Positions 29,944-39,921 are shown, counted from the stretch's first letter. The stretch is DNA of 64,000 bases from Candidatus Acinetobacter avistercoris (GCA_018883945.1 JAHLFF010000116.1:1-64000), one strand, 5' to 3'. Notes: a model not told the origin generated them from the letters alone. A program made the numbers and translations.

Positions 29944-29952
29944 AGCATCTAT

Positions 29953-30117
29953 TTAGACTTCAATCATTTCAAAATCAGCTTTAGAAACGCCGCAATCTGG
30001 GCAAGTCCAATCATCTGGAATATCATCCCATTTGGTACCAGCAGTAATGCCGTCTTGAGGCCAACCTTCTGCTTCGTCATAAATCCAACCACAAACGATG
30101 CATTGATATTTTTTCAT
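29953..30117 (-). CDS. rubA: Rubredoxin RubA
   Basis: A 54-residue rubredoxin, a one-iron electron carrier in the cytoplasm. The four cysteine ligands are in two knuckles: [10 protein letters not shown] (C6, C9) and [13 protein letters not shown] (C39, C42); the conserved Trp, Tyr and Phe of the fold are present. The start ATG at 30117 has GGAG 6 bases ahead. It is the first gene of the rub cluster. Confidence 0.97.
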   Translation of the reverse strand: MKKYQCIVCGWIYDEAEGWPQDGITAGTKWDDIPDDWTCPDCGVSKADFEMIEV

Positions 30118-30666
30118 CTGATTCTCCAAAAACTGACATATCCGCTTAAAGTTGTCAGTAAAATTTTCCTGTACATAGACTCAATTTGATATGACTTTTT
30201 AAATGTACATATTCCAGCAAATTTTTACGCAGTTCTATGATGAATGTAAAGTAAATAAGGGAGTTTAACCTACTAATCTTGAAGCTGAATGGCTGAGTAG
30301 GACAAAACACATGCTATTTAGGCAAATCCAAGCATAAACTTGATATTTATCATTCATCTTATTGTCTAAACATTATTGCTTATTACTTACACATTATTAA
30401 CGTATATGAATTTATTAAAAATTTAAATCCAATATTTATAATCAACAGCAGTCAATATTCATGCATAAATTTACGATAACAGTCAAATATGTTTAGTGAG
30501 CGTATGCGTTAATTTGATTGATTTTTGAATGAACATCAAATTAAATTTGTATTTAATAAGAAACAATAACTTAGATAAGATGGATACATTTAAAAGCTGA
30601 GGCTGCCTATATTTTTATTGAAATTTTCAGTAAAATTCACGTATTCCTTATGATTCTTTATCTCCT
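30118..30666. other. Gene-free region between rubA and apt
   Basis: 549 bp, AT-rich, between two divergent genes. An inverted repeat CCTACT/AGTAGG with a long loop (30270-30301) lies in a slightly GC-richer patch. I see no ORF with a good start, no tRNA and no repeat shared with other sites. Confidence 0.5.
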
Positions 30667-31209
30667 ATGAACAACTCCTTTACGGCTTTGTGGTCGAATA
30701 TTCGCACGGTTCAAGATTTTCCAAAACCTGGTATTTGCTTTTTTGATCTCACACCTTTGTTTATGAATAGCATTGGTCCATTAACGGACGCGCTCATTGC
30801 CAGCATTCCCGAACAGCAGTTGGCTGAAGTGGAAAGCTTTGTTGCTGTTGAAGCGCGTGGTTTTGTATTGGCGAGTTTATTGGCTCAACTTACGGGCAAA
30901 GGCTTATTACTCGTACGTAAAGCAGGTAAGTTGCCGCCGCCTGTAGTGGGTGTGGGATATAGTTTAGAGTATGGTATGGACCGTTTGGAAATGTCTGCCA
31001 ATATCCAACCACAAAAAGTCATCATCGTTGATGATGTGTTAGCCACAGGCGGTACTTTAAAAGCCGTTAAGCAGTTGATGGATAAATGCCAACACACTAT
31101 TTTGGGTGCAAGTATTTTTCTAGATCTTCCTGACTTACACGGTGATTTAGGCTTGAATGTTTGGTCTGTTTTAGATGACAAGACGATGCCTGAACAAAAT
31201 GTGGCTTAA
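30667..31209 (+). CDS. apt: Adenine phosphoribosyltransferase
   Basis: A 180-residue purine salvage enzyme that converts adenine and PRPP to AMP. The PRPP-binding motif VIIVDDVLATGGT is present, along with VAVEARGFVLASLLA and LVRKAGKLPPP, the usual Apt blocks. It starts right after CTCCT with no purine-rich Shine-Dalgarno. It stands alone and is followed by a strong terminator. Confidence 0.97.
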   Translation: MNNSFTALWSNIRTVQDFPKPGICFFDLTPLFMNSIGPLTDALIASIPEQQLAEVESFVAVEARGFVLASLLAQLTGKGLLLVRKAGKLPPPVVGVGYSLEYGMDRLEMSANIQPQKVIIVDDVLATGGTLKAVKQLMDKCQHTILGASIFLDLPDLHGDLGLNVWSVLDDKTMPEQNVA

Positions 31210-31231
31210 GTCGAGTTAATTTAAGAGTGAT

Positions 31232-31261
31232 AAAAAACCATGTTTAAGCATGGTTTTTTAT
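31232..31261 (+). terminator. Terminator after apt
   Basis: AAAAAACCATGTTTAAGCATGGTTTTTT, a clean hairpin about 22 bases after the stop. Confidence 0.9.
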
Positions 31262-31337
31262 GTCTTAACTTTTTTTCATCATTTGTCTTAATCATTTGCA
31301 TGAGTTATTTGTCTTAAGATCATGTCCCATCAAATGT

Positions 31338-31475
31338 TAAATCTTCCTCATAACTCGAAAAGAATAATGAGCGGCAATAAATGGACTAAAAATGCCTTCT
31401 CTCTCAGAAGACTAGGATGAGGGAGTACTGATCCAGATTTTGTTGTGTAAAAAAACAACTTATGAAAGAAGACTA
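31338..31475 (-). repeat. MITE-like dispersed element, copy D (inverted)
   Basis: Read on the minus strand, it starts TAGTCTTCTTTCATAAGTTG, passes through ACTCCCTCATCCTAG and a GAGAGAAGG arm, and ends CGAGTTATGAGGAAGATTTA. This follows copy B (34062-34205) throughout, with the same order of conserved blocks. It occupies most of the gap between apt and the YqiA-like gene. Confidence 0.65.
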
Positions 31476-31510
31476 TTTAATACATTCAATAAACGATCAT
31501 TTTAGATGAA

Positions 31511-32020
31511 TTAAGAGATCGTGAGGTAATGTTTTTCAATTTTGGCAATGAGCTCATTAATTTTTTCAGGCTCAGCCAAGCGATGATGTCCCCCAATGAT
31601 ACTTTCAACCTGCATAAATGATTCCAATTGATCGACGGTTTGATACATATCTAATATTTCATCACCCAATTCAATATAAGCAAACTGGGGAATATCATGG
31701 TCCAAATCGTCTTCACAAATAGCGGGATAATCTAGATTAAAGTTAGGTGCTAGACTTGGATTGGTAATGACTGTAGGGAGGTGAAAATGCTTCGACATTT
31801 TGAGTGCCCAATATGCACCTAGACTATGACCGACCAAAATTGAAGGCTGAAGTTTTTCGATGATGTCGCAATAAAAGCGCTCTACAGCAGCATAATTTAA
31901 ATTGCGATAATCCACGTTAATGCAGAATTTATTTTCCGCCACAATCGCTTGAAATTTTGATGACTCTCTAGAGGAATCTAATCCATGTAAAAAGAGTATT
32001 TTATGTGTACTGATTTTCAT
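31511..32020 (-). CDS. YqiA/YcfP-like alpha/beta hydrolase
   Basis: A 169-residue small esterase-like protein. The fold starts KILFLHGLDSSRESSKFQAI; the nucleophile elbow is LVGHSLGAYWALK; the histidine is in IIGGHHRLAEPEKI. This layout is that of the YqiA/UPF0227 group, small cytoplasmic alpha/beta hydrolases. The longer frame reaches TTG 32053, but I take ATG 32020, which starts just before the first beta strand; neither start has a good Shine-Dalgarno. Confidence 0.8.
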   Translation of the reverse strand: MKISTHKILFLHGLDSSRESSKFQAIVAENKFCINVDYRNLNYAAVERFYCDIIEKLQPSILVGHSLGAYWALKMSKHFHLPTVITNPSLAPNFNLDYPAICEDDLDHDIPQFAYIELGDEILDMYQTVDQLESFMQVESIIGGHHRLAEPEKINELIAKIEKHYLTIS

Positions 32021-32465
32021 TGTTTTAATGCACGCAATTATTGAGTAAACCAAAATAAAAAACCAAGTTTGAAAATAATGGAATGTTTCACTATTTATTA
32101 AGCAAGATAGTAGATCTTATTTCGCTCAGAAGAACTTAGCTTTTGGTCTAAGAGTGAGTGATTTAGAAGGAGATTGAGAAAAAAATAATCAATTTAAGCA
32201 ACCTTTAAAGTATGATATTTAAATAATTAATTAACTCGTAATTTTGTTTAAATTATTGATATTTAAAAATTATTAATTATTAGAAAATTGTAAAAATCAT
32301 TCTTACTACTAAAACTAAATCTTTTTTTCTGATATTGAAATGATGAAAAGTCTGGTCAATCGGGTTTGCAATTGTCGTTTTCCATAGGGAACACTACTGC
32401 GCAATGACGACTAAATCTGATATGCTATGCACCTTCCGATTTTTTACTACATATACGAGGCAGTG
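32021..32465. other. Gene-free region upstream of lysS
   Basis: 445 bp, strongly AT-rich in its middle part, with no ORF or RNA gene that I can support. The lysS promoter must be in the final 100 bases. Confidence 0.4.
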
Positions 32466-33995
32466 ATGACGCAAAATAACGCTCAATCGACTTCTGAACA
32501 ACCTATTTCCGAAAACGATTTAATTGCACAGCGTCATGCCAAGTTAAAGCAGATTGAAGAGCAGGCAAAAGCGGCTGGAAAAAGCCCTTGGCCAAATACA
32601 TTTAAACGTGAACATTATGCGCAAGATTTGCAAGAGCAGTTCGCAGATAAGTCTAAAGAAGAAATCGAAGCAAGCGAACATGTTTATGTGAAAGTTGCGG
32701 GTCGCGTGATGTTGAACCGTGGTTCTTTCATCGTCATTCAAGATATGACTGGCCGTATTCAACTTTATGTCGCACGTAAAGAACTTACTCCTGAAACTTT
32801 AGAGACCATTAAGTCGCTTGATTTGGGCGATATTATTGCCATTGAAGGTTATATCGGTCGTTCAGGAAAAGGCGACTTGTATGTACATATTGAACAATTT
32901 GAATTATTGACTAAATCTTTACGCCCGCTTCCAGATAAATTTCATGGTTTAACAGACACTGAAGCAAAATATCGTAAACGTTATTTAGATTTGATCGTTA
33001 ACGAAGAAACACGTAAAACTTTTGAAATTCGTGCAAAAGTTGTTTCAGGTATTCGTGCTTTCTTAACAGAACAACGCTTCATGGAAGTTGAAACGCCAAT
33101 GATGCATGTCATTCCGGGTGGTGCTTCTGCGCGTCCTTTTGAAACCCACCATAATGCTTTAGATATGCCTTTATACTTACGTATTGCACCTGAGCTATAT
33201 TTAAAACGCTTGGTTGTGGGTGGTTTTGAACGTGTATTCGAAATTAACCGTAACTTCCGTAATGAAGGTGTGTCTACACGTCACAATCCAGAATTCACCA
33301 TGATCGAATTCTATCAAGCTTATGCAGATTATAAGGACTTGATGGAACTGACTGAAAATATGCTTGAAAAGCTGGCAAATGACATTCTAGGCTCTACCGA
33401 TGTTCCTTATGGTGAAGAAGTCTATAGCTTCAAAGGCCCATACAAAAAAATCTCAATGGCTCATGCGATTTTAGAACATAATCCTGAATTCACAGCTGAA
33501 AATGTAGCTGACCGTGAATTTTTGGCTAATTTCATCGAAACTGTTTTAAAAGAAAAAGTAAAACCAGGTTTTGGTTTAGGCCGTCTTCAAACCATCGTAT
33601 TTGAAGAAACGGTAGAGACAAAACTTCGTCAACCGACGTTCATTACTGAATATCCTGCTGAAACTTCGCCACTTGCACGTCGTAATGATGATAATCCGCA
33701 TATTACCGATCGCTTTGAGTTCTTTATTGGTGGTCGTGAACTTGCCAATGGTTTCTCAGAGTTAAATGATCCGATCGATCAAGCAGAACGTTTCCAAGCG
33801 CAAGTTGAAGAAAAAGATGCAGGTGATGATGAAGCGATGCATTATGATGCTGACTTTGTGGAAGCACTGGAGTACGGCTTGCCTCCAACAGCGGGTCAGG
33901 GGATCGGTATCGATCGATTAGTTATGTTATTTGCTAATGCTGCCAGTATTCGAGATGTAATTTTATTCCCACATATGCGCCGTAAAGATATCTAA
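32466..33995 (+). CDS. lysS: Lysyl-tRNA synthetase (class II)
   Basis: A 509-residue synthetase that charges tRNA-Lys. The N-terminal OB-fold anticodon domain (about 60-155: [14 protein letters not shown]) is followed by the class II core with motif 2 ([22 protein letters not shown]) and motif 3 ([15 protein letters not shown]). I start at ATG 32466, preceded by GAGG; the frame is open upstream to 32427. A terminator and MITE copy B follow. Confidence 0.98.
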   Translation: MTQNNAQSTSEQPISENDLIAQRHAKLKQIEEQAKAAGKSPWPNTFKREHYAQDLQEQFADKSKEEIEASEHVYVKVAGRVMLNRGSFIVIQDMTGRIQLYVARKELTPETLETIKSLDLGDIIAIEGYIGRSGKGDLYVHIEQFELLTKSLRPLPDKFHGLTDTEAKYRKRYLDLIVNEETRKTFEIRAKVVSGIRAFLTEQRFMEVETPMMHVIPGGASARPFETHHNALDMPLYLRIAPELYLKRLVVGGFERVFEINRNFRNEGVSTRHNPEFTMIEFYQAYADYKDLMELTENMLEKLANDILGSTDVPYGEEVYSFKGPYKKISMAHAILEHNPEFTAENVADREFLANFIETVLKEKVKPGFGLGRLQTIVFEETVETKLRQPTFITEYPAETSPLARRNDDNPHITDRFEFFIGGRELANGFSELNDPIDQAERFQAQVEEKDAGDDEAMHYDADFVEALEYGLPPTAGQGIGIDRLVMLFANAASIRDVILFPHMRRKDI

Positions 33996-34020
33996 GTTTT
34001 TGTATTCTAGATAATCATTT

Positions 34021-34051
34021 CAAAAGCCACTCTTAGAAGTGGCTTTTTTAC
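34021..34051 (+). terminator. Terminator after lysS
   Basis: AAAAGCCACTCTTAGAAGTGGCTTTTTT, a clean stem-loop with T-run about 25 bases after the stop. Confidence 0.9.
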
Positions 34052-34061
34052 CTAGATTATA

Positions 34062-34205
34062 TAACTTCTTTCGAAACTCATTATTCATAAAACACACTCA
34101 TCATGAGTATTCCCTCATCCTAACCTTCTCCCAAAGGGAGAAGGGATATTTACCTATCAATTTATGGCCACTCAATAATCATTTTCGACTTATGAAAGAG
34201 ATCTA
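34062..34205 (+). repeat. MITE-like dispersed element, copy B
   Basis: The best-preserved copy, 144 bp. The left end TAACTTCTTTCGAAACTC and the reverse complement of the right end, TAGATCTCTTTCATAAGTC, are related, giving imperfect terminal inverted repeats of about 18 bp. The centre is CCCTCATCCTAACC followed by the hairpin TTCTCCC-AAA-GGGAGAA. It has no ORF. Confidence 0.75.
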
Positions 34206-34410
34206 TTATTTAAAATAAAAAGAATTAATAGCCTTAATAAATTTAATTTGTAAGGTGTTTAATGGAATGTATTGAATTAAGAGAACTGTTTCGTATTGTT
34301 TTAATTTTGTTGGTTAAGTGTGATTAATGAAAGTGTTAATGTAATGTTTGTAGATTAGTGCTATTAAAACACAAATAATAGCAAAGACTCATCTTGTGAA
34401 CGTATTGTAA

Positions 34411-35874
34411 ATGTTTAATTATTCTAAAAATAAGTGGTGCATTCCATTATTACTTGTTTTAACACAGCAAGCGACTGCACAAGGTTTACAGTTAAACAAT
34501 CAAGATCTACGCACAGATTTAAATTGGTTAAATCAACAAGGCGTGATTCAACTGAGTACATCGACTTGGCCAATGAGTGGCGATGAAATTCAACGTGCAT
34601 TATCTAATGCTCAAGTCAGTAATAAAACACAGCAAAAAGTCATTAATTCGGTTTTAAGTTCATTAGATCAAGACAATCAAATGGCTAAGGTCGGCTTATT
34701 TGCAGAGACAGAACAAAAAAATATTCCTCAAGCATTTGGCGATCCTCAAAAAGCTCAATATGTTGCATCCTTAGAATTAAATGCAGGTGGTGAACACTGG
34801 GACGGAAAACTGCGTATTAATGCAGAGCATGATCAGCAAATTAAAAATGATCATAAGGTCAATGTAGAAGGCTCTTATCTTGCAGGTAAGTTGTGGAATC
34901 AGTGGCTCATTGCGGGTCAAATTCCAACGTATTGGGGTCCAGGGCACGACGGTAGTTTAATCCGTGGTGATGCCAGCCGTCCCGTTTATGGTTTTACAGC
35001 ACAACGAGCAGAACAAAAAGCATTTGAGTCCAAATGGTTGTCTTGGATTGGACCTTGGCAGTACCAAGCTTTTGGCGGGCAACTTGATGACTATCAAGCG
35101 ATTCCAGATGCTAAATTAATAGGTTTGCGTTTAACTGCTCAACCTTTGCCTTATTTAGAATTAGGTGCATCACGTACTTTTCAAATAGATGGTGAAGGTC
35201 AGCCAGGAAGTGCGAAAGCGTATTGGAATGCTTTTATTGGTAATGATAATGAATGTGCTGATGCAACATGCACAGGTGAAGGGAATGCTTCTAATCAAAT
35301 CGCTGGTTTTGATGCACGTTTAAATTTACAAACTTTGCTCAATACTCCCGTAAGTATTTATGGTCAATATGTCGGTGAGGATGAAGCTGGGCTATTACCA
35401 GCAAAAAAAATGTATTTAGCGGGTGTTGATTATTCTTCAACTTTTAAAAACTTACCTTTTCAGGTATATGCAGAATGGGCTGATACACGGACCAATGCTC
35501 GAGTAAATGGCATTTCTTATAATCACCATATTTACACGGATGGTTATTATCAACATGGATATCCATTAGCACATGCTATGGGTGGCGATGGTGAAATGGT
35601 TTCAATTGGCGGTGATATTCGTTTTGATCAAATGAACCGATTATCAGGTCGTGCATTATTTGCCAAAGTGAACCAATCAAATCTTCCTATAAATCGTGCA
35701 TTTCCTTTAGAAGATGATATTAAGGCACTTGATCTAACTTGGACTCATTATATTAAACCAACCATTCCACTGAAATTGAATGGTTGGGTCTCAGATTCTG
35801 ATCGTCAAGGACGTGATGGTGGTTTATCACTGGGTATTGAGCTTCCTTTAGATGGCATATTATTTGGACGATAA
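34411..35874 (+). CDS. Capsule assembly Wzi family outer-membrane protein
   Basis: A 487-residue predicted beta-barrel with a signal peptide (residues 1-24, ending TAQG). The Wzi family binds capsular polysaccharide at the cell surface. Typical features are the N-terminal LRTDLNWLNQQGVIQLS helical part, the many aromatic strands, GQIPTYWGPGHDGSLIRGDASRP in the first third and SIGGDIRFDQ near the end. It is not next to a capsule cluster here. No clear Shine-Dalgarno is seen before the ATG. The upstream 415 bp hold the lysS terminator and MITE copy B. Confidence 0.88.
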   Translation: MFNYSKNKWCIPLLLVLTQQATAQGLQLNNQDLRTDLNWLNQQGVIQLSTSTWPMSGDEIQRALSNAQVSNKTQQKVINSVLSSLDQDNQMAKVGLFAETEQKNIPQAFGDPQKAQYVASLELNAGGEHWDGKLRINAEHDQQIKNDHKVNVEGSYLAGKLWNQWLIAGQIPTYWGPGHDGSLIRGDASRPVYGFTAQRAEQKAFESKWLSWIGPWQYQAFGGQLDDYQAIPDAKLIGLRLTAQPLPYLELGASRTFQIDGEGQPGSAKAYWNAFIGNDNECADATCTGEGNASNQIAGFDARLNLQTLLNTPVSIYGQYVGEDEAGLLPAKKMYLAGVDYSSTFKNLPFQVYAEWADTRTNARVNGISYNHHIYTDGYYQHGYPLAHAMGGDGEMVSIGGDIRFDQMNRLSGRALFAKVNQSNLPINRAFPLEDDIKALDLTWTHYIKPTIPLKLNGWVSDSDRQGRDGGLSLGIELPLDGILFGR

Positions 35875-35886
35875 TCAAAAATTATT

Positions 35887-35920
35887 AAAAAAAGCCCTCA
35901 TCAATCTGGGGCTTTTTTTT
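35887..35920 (+). terminator. Terminator after the Wzi-like gene
   Basis: AAAAAAAGCCC-TCATCAATCT-GGGGCTTTTTTTT, a GC stem with a strong T-run, 13 bases after the stop. Confidence 0.9.
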
Positions 35921-36158
35921 GGAAAAATTTAAGCATTCTGATTCAAGTTGAACTAAAGCTTTATGATCTTATTGAAGATTTAATCGATTTGACTCAGTGT
36001 TAAATCTGAGTGAAAGATTGGTCTTAAAATTTTGTTTATGATCTTTTGGTATATGAATATCACAAAACAAGCAAAAGGAAATTGTTCTAAATCACTATAA
36101 TGAATATAAATTTTTAAAAGTGTAATAAGTACACGTTTTAGTTGAGCTGGTGTTGTCG

Positions 36159-37073
36159 ATGTCAATAAATGAGGAAAGACTTACTCATCTTAAGCAGCTT
36201 GAAGCTGAGAGTATTCATATCATCCGTGAAGTAGCTGCCGAGTTTGAAAATCCGGTGATGCTTTATTCCATTGGTAAAGATTCGGCGGTGATGCTGCATT
36301 TAGCCTTAAAAGCATTTTATCCTGCAAAACTCCCATTCCCGCTGTTGCATGTTGACACAGGTTGGAAGTTTAAAGACATGATTTCGTTCCGTGACAACAT
36401 GGCGAAGAAACATGGCTTTGACTTGATTGTCCATCAAAATAAAGAAGGGAAAGATGCAGGCATCAATCCATTCGATCATGGTAGTTCTAAATATACAGAT
36501 ATCATGAAAACCCAAGGTCTAAAGCAAGCTTTAGACAAATATGGTTTTGATGCGGCTTTTGGTGGTGCGCGTCGTGATGAAGAAAAATCACGGGCTAAAG
36601 AACGTGTTTATTCATTCCGTGATACCAAACATCGTTGGGATCCGAAAAACCAACGTCCTGAGCTTTGGAATTTGTATAACGGTAAAGTGAATAAAGGCGA
36701 AAGTATTCGTGTTTTCCCATTATCAAATTGGACAGAACTGGATATCTGGCAATATATCTACTTAGAAAGCATTCCATTGGTTCCACTCTATCTTGCGGCA
36801 GAACGTCCTGTGGTTGAACGTAGTGGCACATTGATTATGGTGGATGATGAACGTATGCCGTTGAAAGAAGGCGAAGTTCCACAAATGAAATCGGTTCGTT
36901 TCCGTACTTTAGGTTGTTATCCATTAACTGGAGCAGTTGAATCTACTGCTGACACTTTGCCTGAAATCATCCAAGAAATGCTCTTGGCGACCAGCTCAGA
37001 ACGTCAAGGTCGTATGATTGACCATGATGAAGCGGGCTCGATGGAAAAGAAAAAGCAAGAAGGTTACTTCTAA
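36159..37073 (+). CDS. cysD: Sulfate adenylyltransferase subunit 2 (CysD)
   Basis: A 304-residue ATP-pyrophosphatase-fold subunit that, with CysN, converts sulfate and ATP to adenosine 5'-phosphosulfate. The PP-loop is [17 protein letters not shown] near residue 42; [21 protein letters not shown] and [16 protein letters not shown] are the usual CysD blocks. I start at ATG 36159; GTG 36150 is in frame but adds only three codons. cysN follows after 114 bases that contain two small hairpins. Confidence 0.97.
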   Translation: MSINEERLTHLKQLEAESIHIIREVAAEFENPVMLYSIGKDSAVMLHLALKAFYPAKLPFPLLHVDTGWKFKDMISFRDNMAKKHGFDLIVHQNKEGKDAGINPFDHGSSKYTDIMKTQGLKQALDKYGFDAAFGGARRDEEKSRAKERVYSFRDTKHRWDPKNQRPELWNLYNGKVNKGESIRVFPLSNWTELDIWQYIYLESIPLVPLYLAAERPVVERSGTLIMVDDERMPLKEGEVPQMKSVRFRTLGCYPLTGAVESTADTLPEIIQEMLLATSSERQGRMIDHDEAGSMEKKKQEGYF

Positions 37074-37089
37074 TAATCTGCTTCTGATT

Positions 37090-37136
37090 CCTCTTTGTTA
37101 AAGAGGGGGAATAGAAAGTCCTTCTTTACTGAAGGA
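37090..37136. repeat. Two small palindromes between cysD and cysN
   Basis: CCTCTTTGTTAAAGAGG (37090-37106) and TCCTTC-TTTACT-GAAGGA (37119-37136) lie side by side. They look like the small GC-rich dispersed hairpins seen next to metH (1293-1311). Neither is followed by a U-run. Confidence 0.55.
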
Positions 37137-37187
37137 GGATTAAGGTGGATTAAGAACGATTTCTAAAGAATTTGTGGAGCTGTGAGC

Positions 37188-38804
37188 ATGTCTCATCAAT
37201 CAGAATTGATTAGCCAAGATATATTGGGCTATTTGAAACAACATGAAAATAAAGACTTATTACGTTTTTTGACCTGCGGTAATGTCGATGATGGTAAATC
37301 AACCCTTATTGGTCGTTTACTTTATGATTCAAAATTGATCTATGAAGATCAATTGCAAGCTGTAACGCGTGACTCGAAAAAAGTCGGTACGACGGGTGAT
37401 GCACCTGACTTAGCGCTTCTTGTGGATGGTTTGCAAGCAGAACGTGAGCAGGGTATTACCATTGATGTGGCTTATCGTTATTTCTCGACAGAAAAACGTA
37501 AGTTTATCATCGCCGATACTCCGGGCCATGAACAATACACACGTAATATGGCGACTGGTGCATCAACTTGTGATCTTGCAATCATCTTGATTGATGCGCG
37601 TTATGGTGTACAAACACAGACTCGACGTCATACTTTTATTGCCAGCCTACTGGGTATTAAGAACATTATTGTTGCGATCAACAAAATGGACTTGGTTGAA
37701 TTCTCTGAAGCTCGTTTTAATGAGATTAAGACTGAATATGCAGGTTTTGTTGCGCAATTGGATGGTCGTAAACCATCGAATATTATCTTTACGCCAATTT
37801 CTGCATTGAATGGCGATAACGTGGTAAACAAGTCTGTCAATACGCCGTGGTACACCGGTGAAACTTTGATGGGTTCTTTAGAGTCTGTTGAAATTTCGCG
37901 TGTTTCAGGCGATGCAGATTTCCGTTTCCCTGTGCAATATGTCAACCGTCCAAATCTTGATTTCCGTGGCTTCTGCGGAACGATCGCTTTGGGTGATGTT
38001 AAAGTTGGCGATAAACTGACGGCTTTACCGTCTGGTAAGTCTTCAACTGTAAAAGAAATTGTGACTTATGATGGCAACCTTGAATCTGCTGTTGCAGGTC
38101 AAGCGGTGACATTAACGTTAAACGATGAAATTGATATTTCTCGTGGTAACGTTCTTATTCGTGCTGATCAAGCGCTACCTTTAATTTCACGTTCTGTGAA
38201 TGCGACTGTGGTGTGGATGGCAGACCAACCCTTGGTTTTGGGTAAGTTATATAACATTAAGATTGGTACACAAACTGTTCCTGCAAAAGTCACGGCGATT
38301 AACTTTCGTACCAATGTGAATACTTTGGAAAAAGTTCAAGTTGAAAATCTTGAATTGAATGCGATTGCCAATGTGACTGTTGAATTTGATGCACCAGTGG
38401 TATTTGACCGTTATCAAGACAGCCGTTATACAGGTTCATTTATCTTCATTGATCGTTTGAATAACGTAACGATTGGTGCGGGTATGGTGGAAGAGTCTGT
38501 TGAATGGTCAGCGCACAGCAATCCTGTTGCAGCAGAAGACCGTGCAGCACGTTTGGGTCAAAAACCTGCGTCAATTACAGTGCCAAGCAAAGCGTTGCAA
38601 AATGCACAAGCACTTGAAAGCTTATTGCTTCAGCAAGGTATTGTTGCGATTGCAAAAGCGGGTTTAGACGCTGCTGAAGTGGCATTACTTCGTGAAACAG
38701 GCATAGCAGTAATTACAACTGTAGCTGAAGGGACAGATGTTACCTTTACGCAAGATACGGTTGAAGAGCTTGCTGATAAAATTGTGGAATTGGTCCGTCT
38801 GTAA
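37188..38804 (+). CDS. cysN: Sulfate adenylyltransferase subunit 1, GTPase (CysN), with C-terminal extension
   Basis: A 538-residue GTPase subunit that drives ATP sulfurylase. G-motifs: [13 protein letters not shown] (G1), [11 protein letters not shown] (G3) and NKMDLV (G4), followed by two beta-barrel domains. I start at ATG 37188, with GGAG 8 bases upstream; GTG 37182 is also in frame. About 100 residues after [12 protein letters not shown] exceed the 475-residue E. coli CysN. The extension begins [20 protein letters not shown], reminiscent of the junction into the APS-kinase (CysC) domain of fused CysNC proteins, but has no P-loop. No separate cysC is present in the window. Confidence 0.96.
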   Translation: MSHQSELISQDILGYLKQHENKDLLRFLTCGNVDDGKSTLIGRLLYDSKLIYEDQLQAVTRDSKKVGTTGDAPDLALLVDGLQAEREQGITIDVAYRYFSTEKRKFIIADTPGHEQYTRNMATGASTCDLAIILIDARYGVQTQTRRHTFIASLLGIKNIIVAINKMDLVEFSEARFNEIKTEYAGFVAQLDGRKPSNIIFTPISALNGDNVVNKSVNTPWYTGETLMGSLESVEISRVSGDADFRFPVQYVNRPNLDFRGFCGTIALGDVKVGDKLTALPSGKSSTVKEIVTYDGNLESAVAGQAVTLTLNDEIDISRGNVLIRADQALPLISRSVNATVVWMADQPLVLGKLYNIKIGTQTVPAKVTAINFRTNVNTLEKVQVENLELNAIANVTVEFDAPVVFDRYQDSRYTGSFIFIDRLNNVTIGAGMVEESVEWSAHSNPVAAEDRAARLGQKPASITVPSKALQNAQALESLLLQQGIVAIAKAGLDAAEVALLRETGIAVITTVAEGTDVTFTQDTVEELADKIVELVRL

Positions 38805-38819
38805 TAGATTGGATTGATT

Positions 38820-38850
38820 TAAAAAACCCACTGTAAAGTGGGTTTTTTAT
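38820..38850 (+). terminator. Terminator after cysN
   Basis: AAAAAACCCACTGTAAAGTGGGTTTTTT, 15 bases after the stop. Confidence 0.9.
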
Positions 38851-38895
38851 TTATATTCGTTACTGAAAATTTTGATAATTTCACTGGGGGATCTT

Positions 38896-39846
38896 TTGAA
38901 GCAATTATTTAAGTATATGAGTCAGCCACGTAATTTCTTTGAGGAGGGATTCATTCGGTTATCTCAACTCAGTGCTTTAAATGATCCTTTTGAAGCTGCA
39001 TTTTGTGAAAAAAGTTTAGATGAGTTAGTTGGAAATTTTGATGATTCGGAATCATGGGATCCAGAATTTGGTAGAATTTCTTATTCAAAATATGTACAAC
39101 TACGAATGAATAATGTCGGTGTAATAAGTTTTTCAGAAAATAAAGAAAATTTATTAATGTGGGCTCATTATGCGAATGAACATAAAGGAATGGTTGCAGG
39201 TGTATCGTATTTTAAAGATCGTTCTATCTTTGAGAACCTTTTTAAAGCAACATCTTATATCAGCTCTACGATGGGGGAAGAATGGTCATTATTTAATGGA
39301 GTACCAAAACCTGTATGTTATAGAAAGGGGATGAGATATAGAAATGACAAATTCGATTATGATTATTCGAATATAGCTGCTGAAGGAGCAGATAGGATTC
39401 TGTATGAGGTATTTTTACAAAAAAGTGATGAATGGATTTACGAGCAGGAATATCGAGTTATTTTGAGATTAGAGCAAGCTGATCGAGTAACGATTCCTGA
39501 TTTAAAATCGATAAATGATAATAAAATTATAGAGAAATTAAAAACTCATTCATTTGTGAAAATTGATTCGAAAGGCAACTGTACAATTGATCTTTATAAA
39601 ATTGAAGATGAAGCAGAAAGATTATTTTTGGCTATGAAGCTTGCTAAATTGAGTATTAATCCTAAAGTCCTCTATTTTATGAAATTAAGCTCTAGTGCAA
39701 TTAATAATTGCTTGTTAGGGCTAAATTGTATATCGAAAAAAGAGGATATATATGGAACCCATGCAATCAAGACAGGATCTTTAGATGTATGGAAAGCTAA
39801 AAAAAATTTGGATTATTATAGTCTTGAATTTGATGAAATAAGATAA
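38896..39846 (+). CDS. DUF2971 family protein
   Basis: A 316-residue soluble protein with the DUF2971 pattern: the N-terminal RLSQLSALNDPFEA (about 20-33), GVISFSENKENLLMWAHYANEHKGMVAGV (about 75-105) and WIYEQEYRVIL further on. The family's function is unknown. GGGGG ends 5 bases before TTG 38896, so I use that rare start in preference to TTG 38872. The gene is AT-rich and carries less common codons (AGA, ATA) compared with cysN, suggesting it was acquired. It sits alone between the cysN terminator and the padR operon. Confidence 0.8.
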   Translation: MKQLFKYMSQPRNFFEEGFIRLSQLSALNDPFEAAFCEKSLDELVGNFDDSESWDPEFGRISYSKYVQLRMNNVGVISFSENKENLLMWAHYANEHKGMVAGVSYFKDRSIFENLFKATSYISSTMGEEWSLFNGVPKPVCYRKGMRYRNDKFDYDYSNIAAEGADRILYEVFLQKSDEWIYEQEYRVILRLEQADRVTIPDLKSINDNKIIEKLKTHSFVKIDSKGNCTIDLYKIEDEAERLFLAMKLAKLSINPKVLYFMKLSSSAINNCLLGLNCISKKEDIYGTHAIKTGSLDVWKAKKNLDYYSLEFDEIR

Positions 39847-39882
39847 TTATCCTGAAGAGTTTCTATTTTTGCAAAAATCTAA

Positions 39883-39918
39883 TAAGATATATCTTAATTA
39901 TATTTAAGATATATCTTA
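39883..39918. promoter_or_regulatory. Two identical palindromic operators of the padR operon
   Basis: The perfect palindrome TAAGATATATCTTA occurs twice, at 39883-39896 and 39905-39918, with centres 22 bp apart (about two helical turns). The second ends three bases before the padR-type start codon. PadR proteins usually bind such AT-rich palindromes in their own promoter; autoregulation is inferred. Confidence 0.75.
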
Positions 39919-39921
39919 TCT

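Noticed and set aside
29935..30189. 84-codon plus-strand frame opposite rubA
   Set aside because: Rubredoxin on the minus strand is certain from its four cysteines; the plus frame is its shadow.
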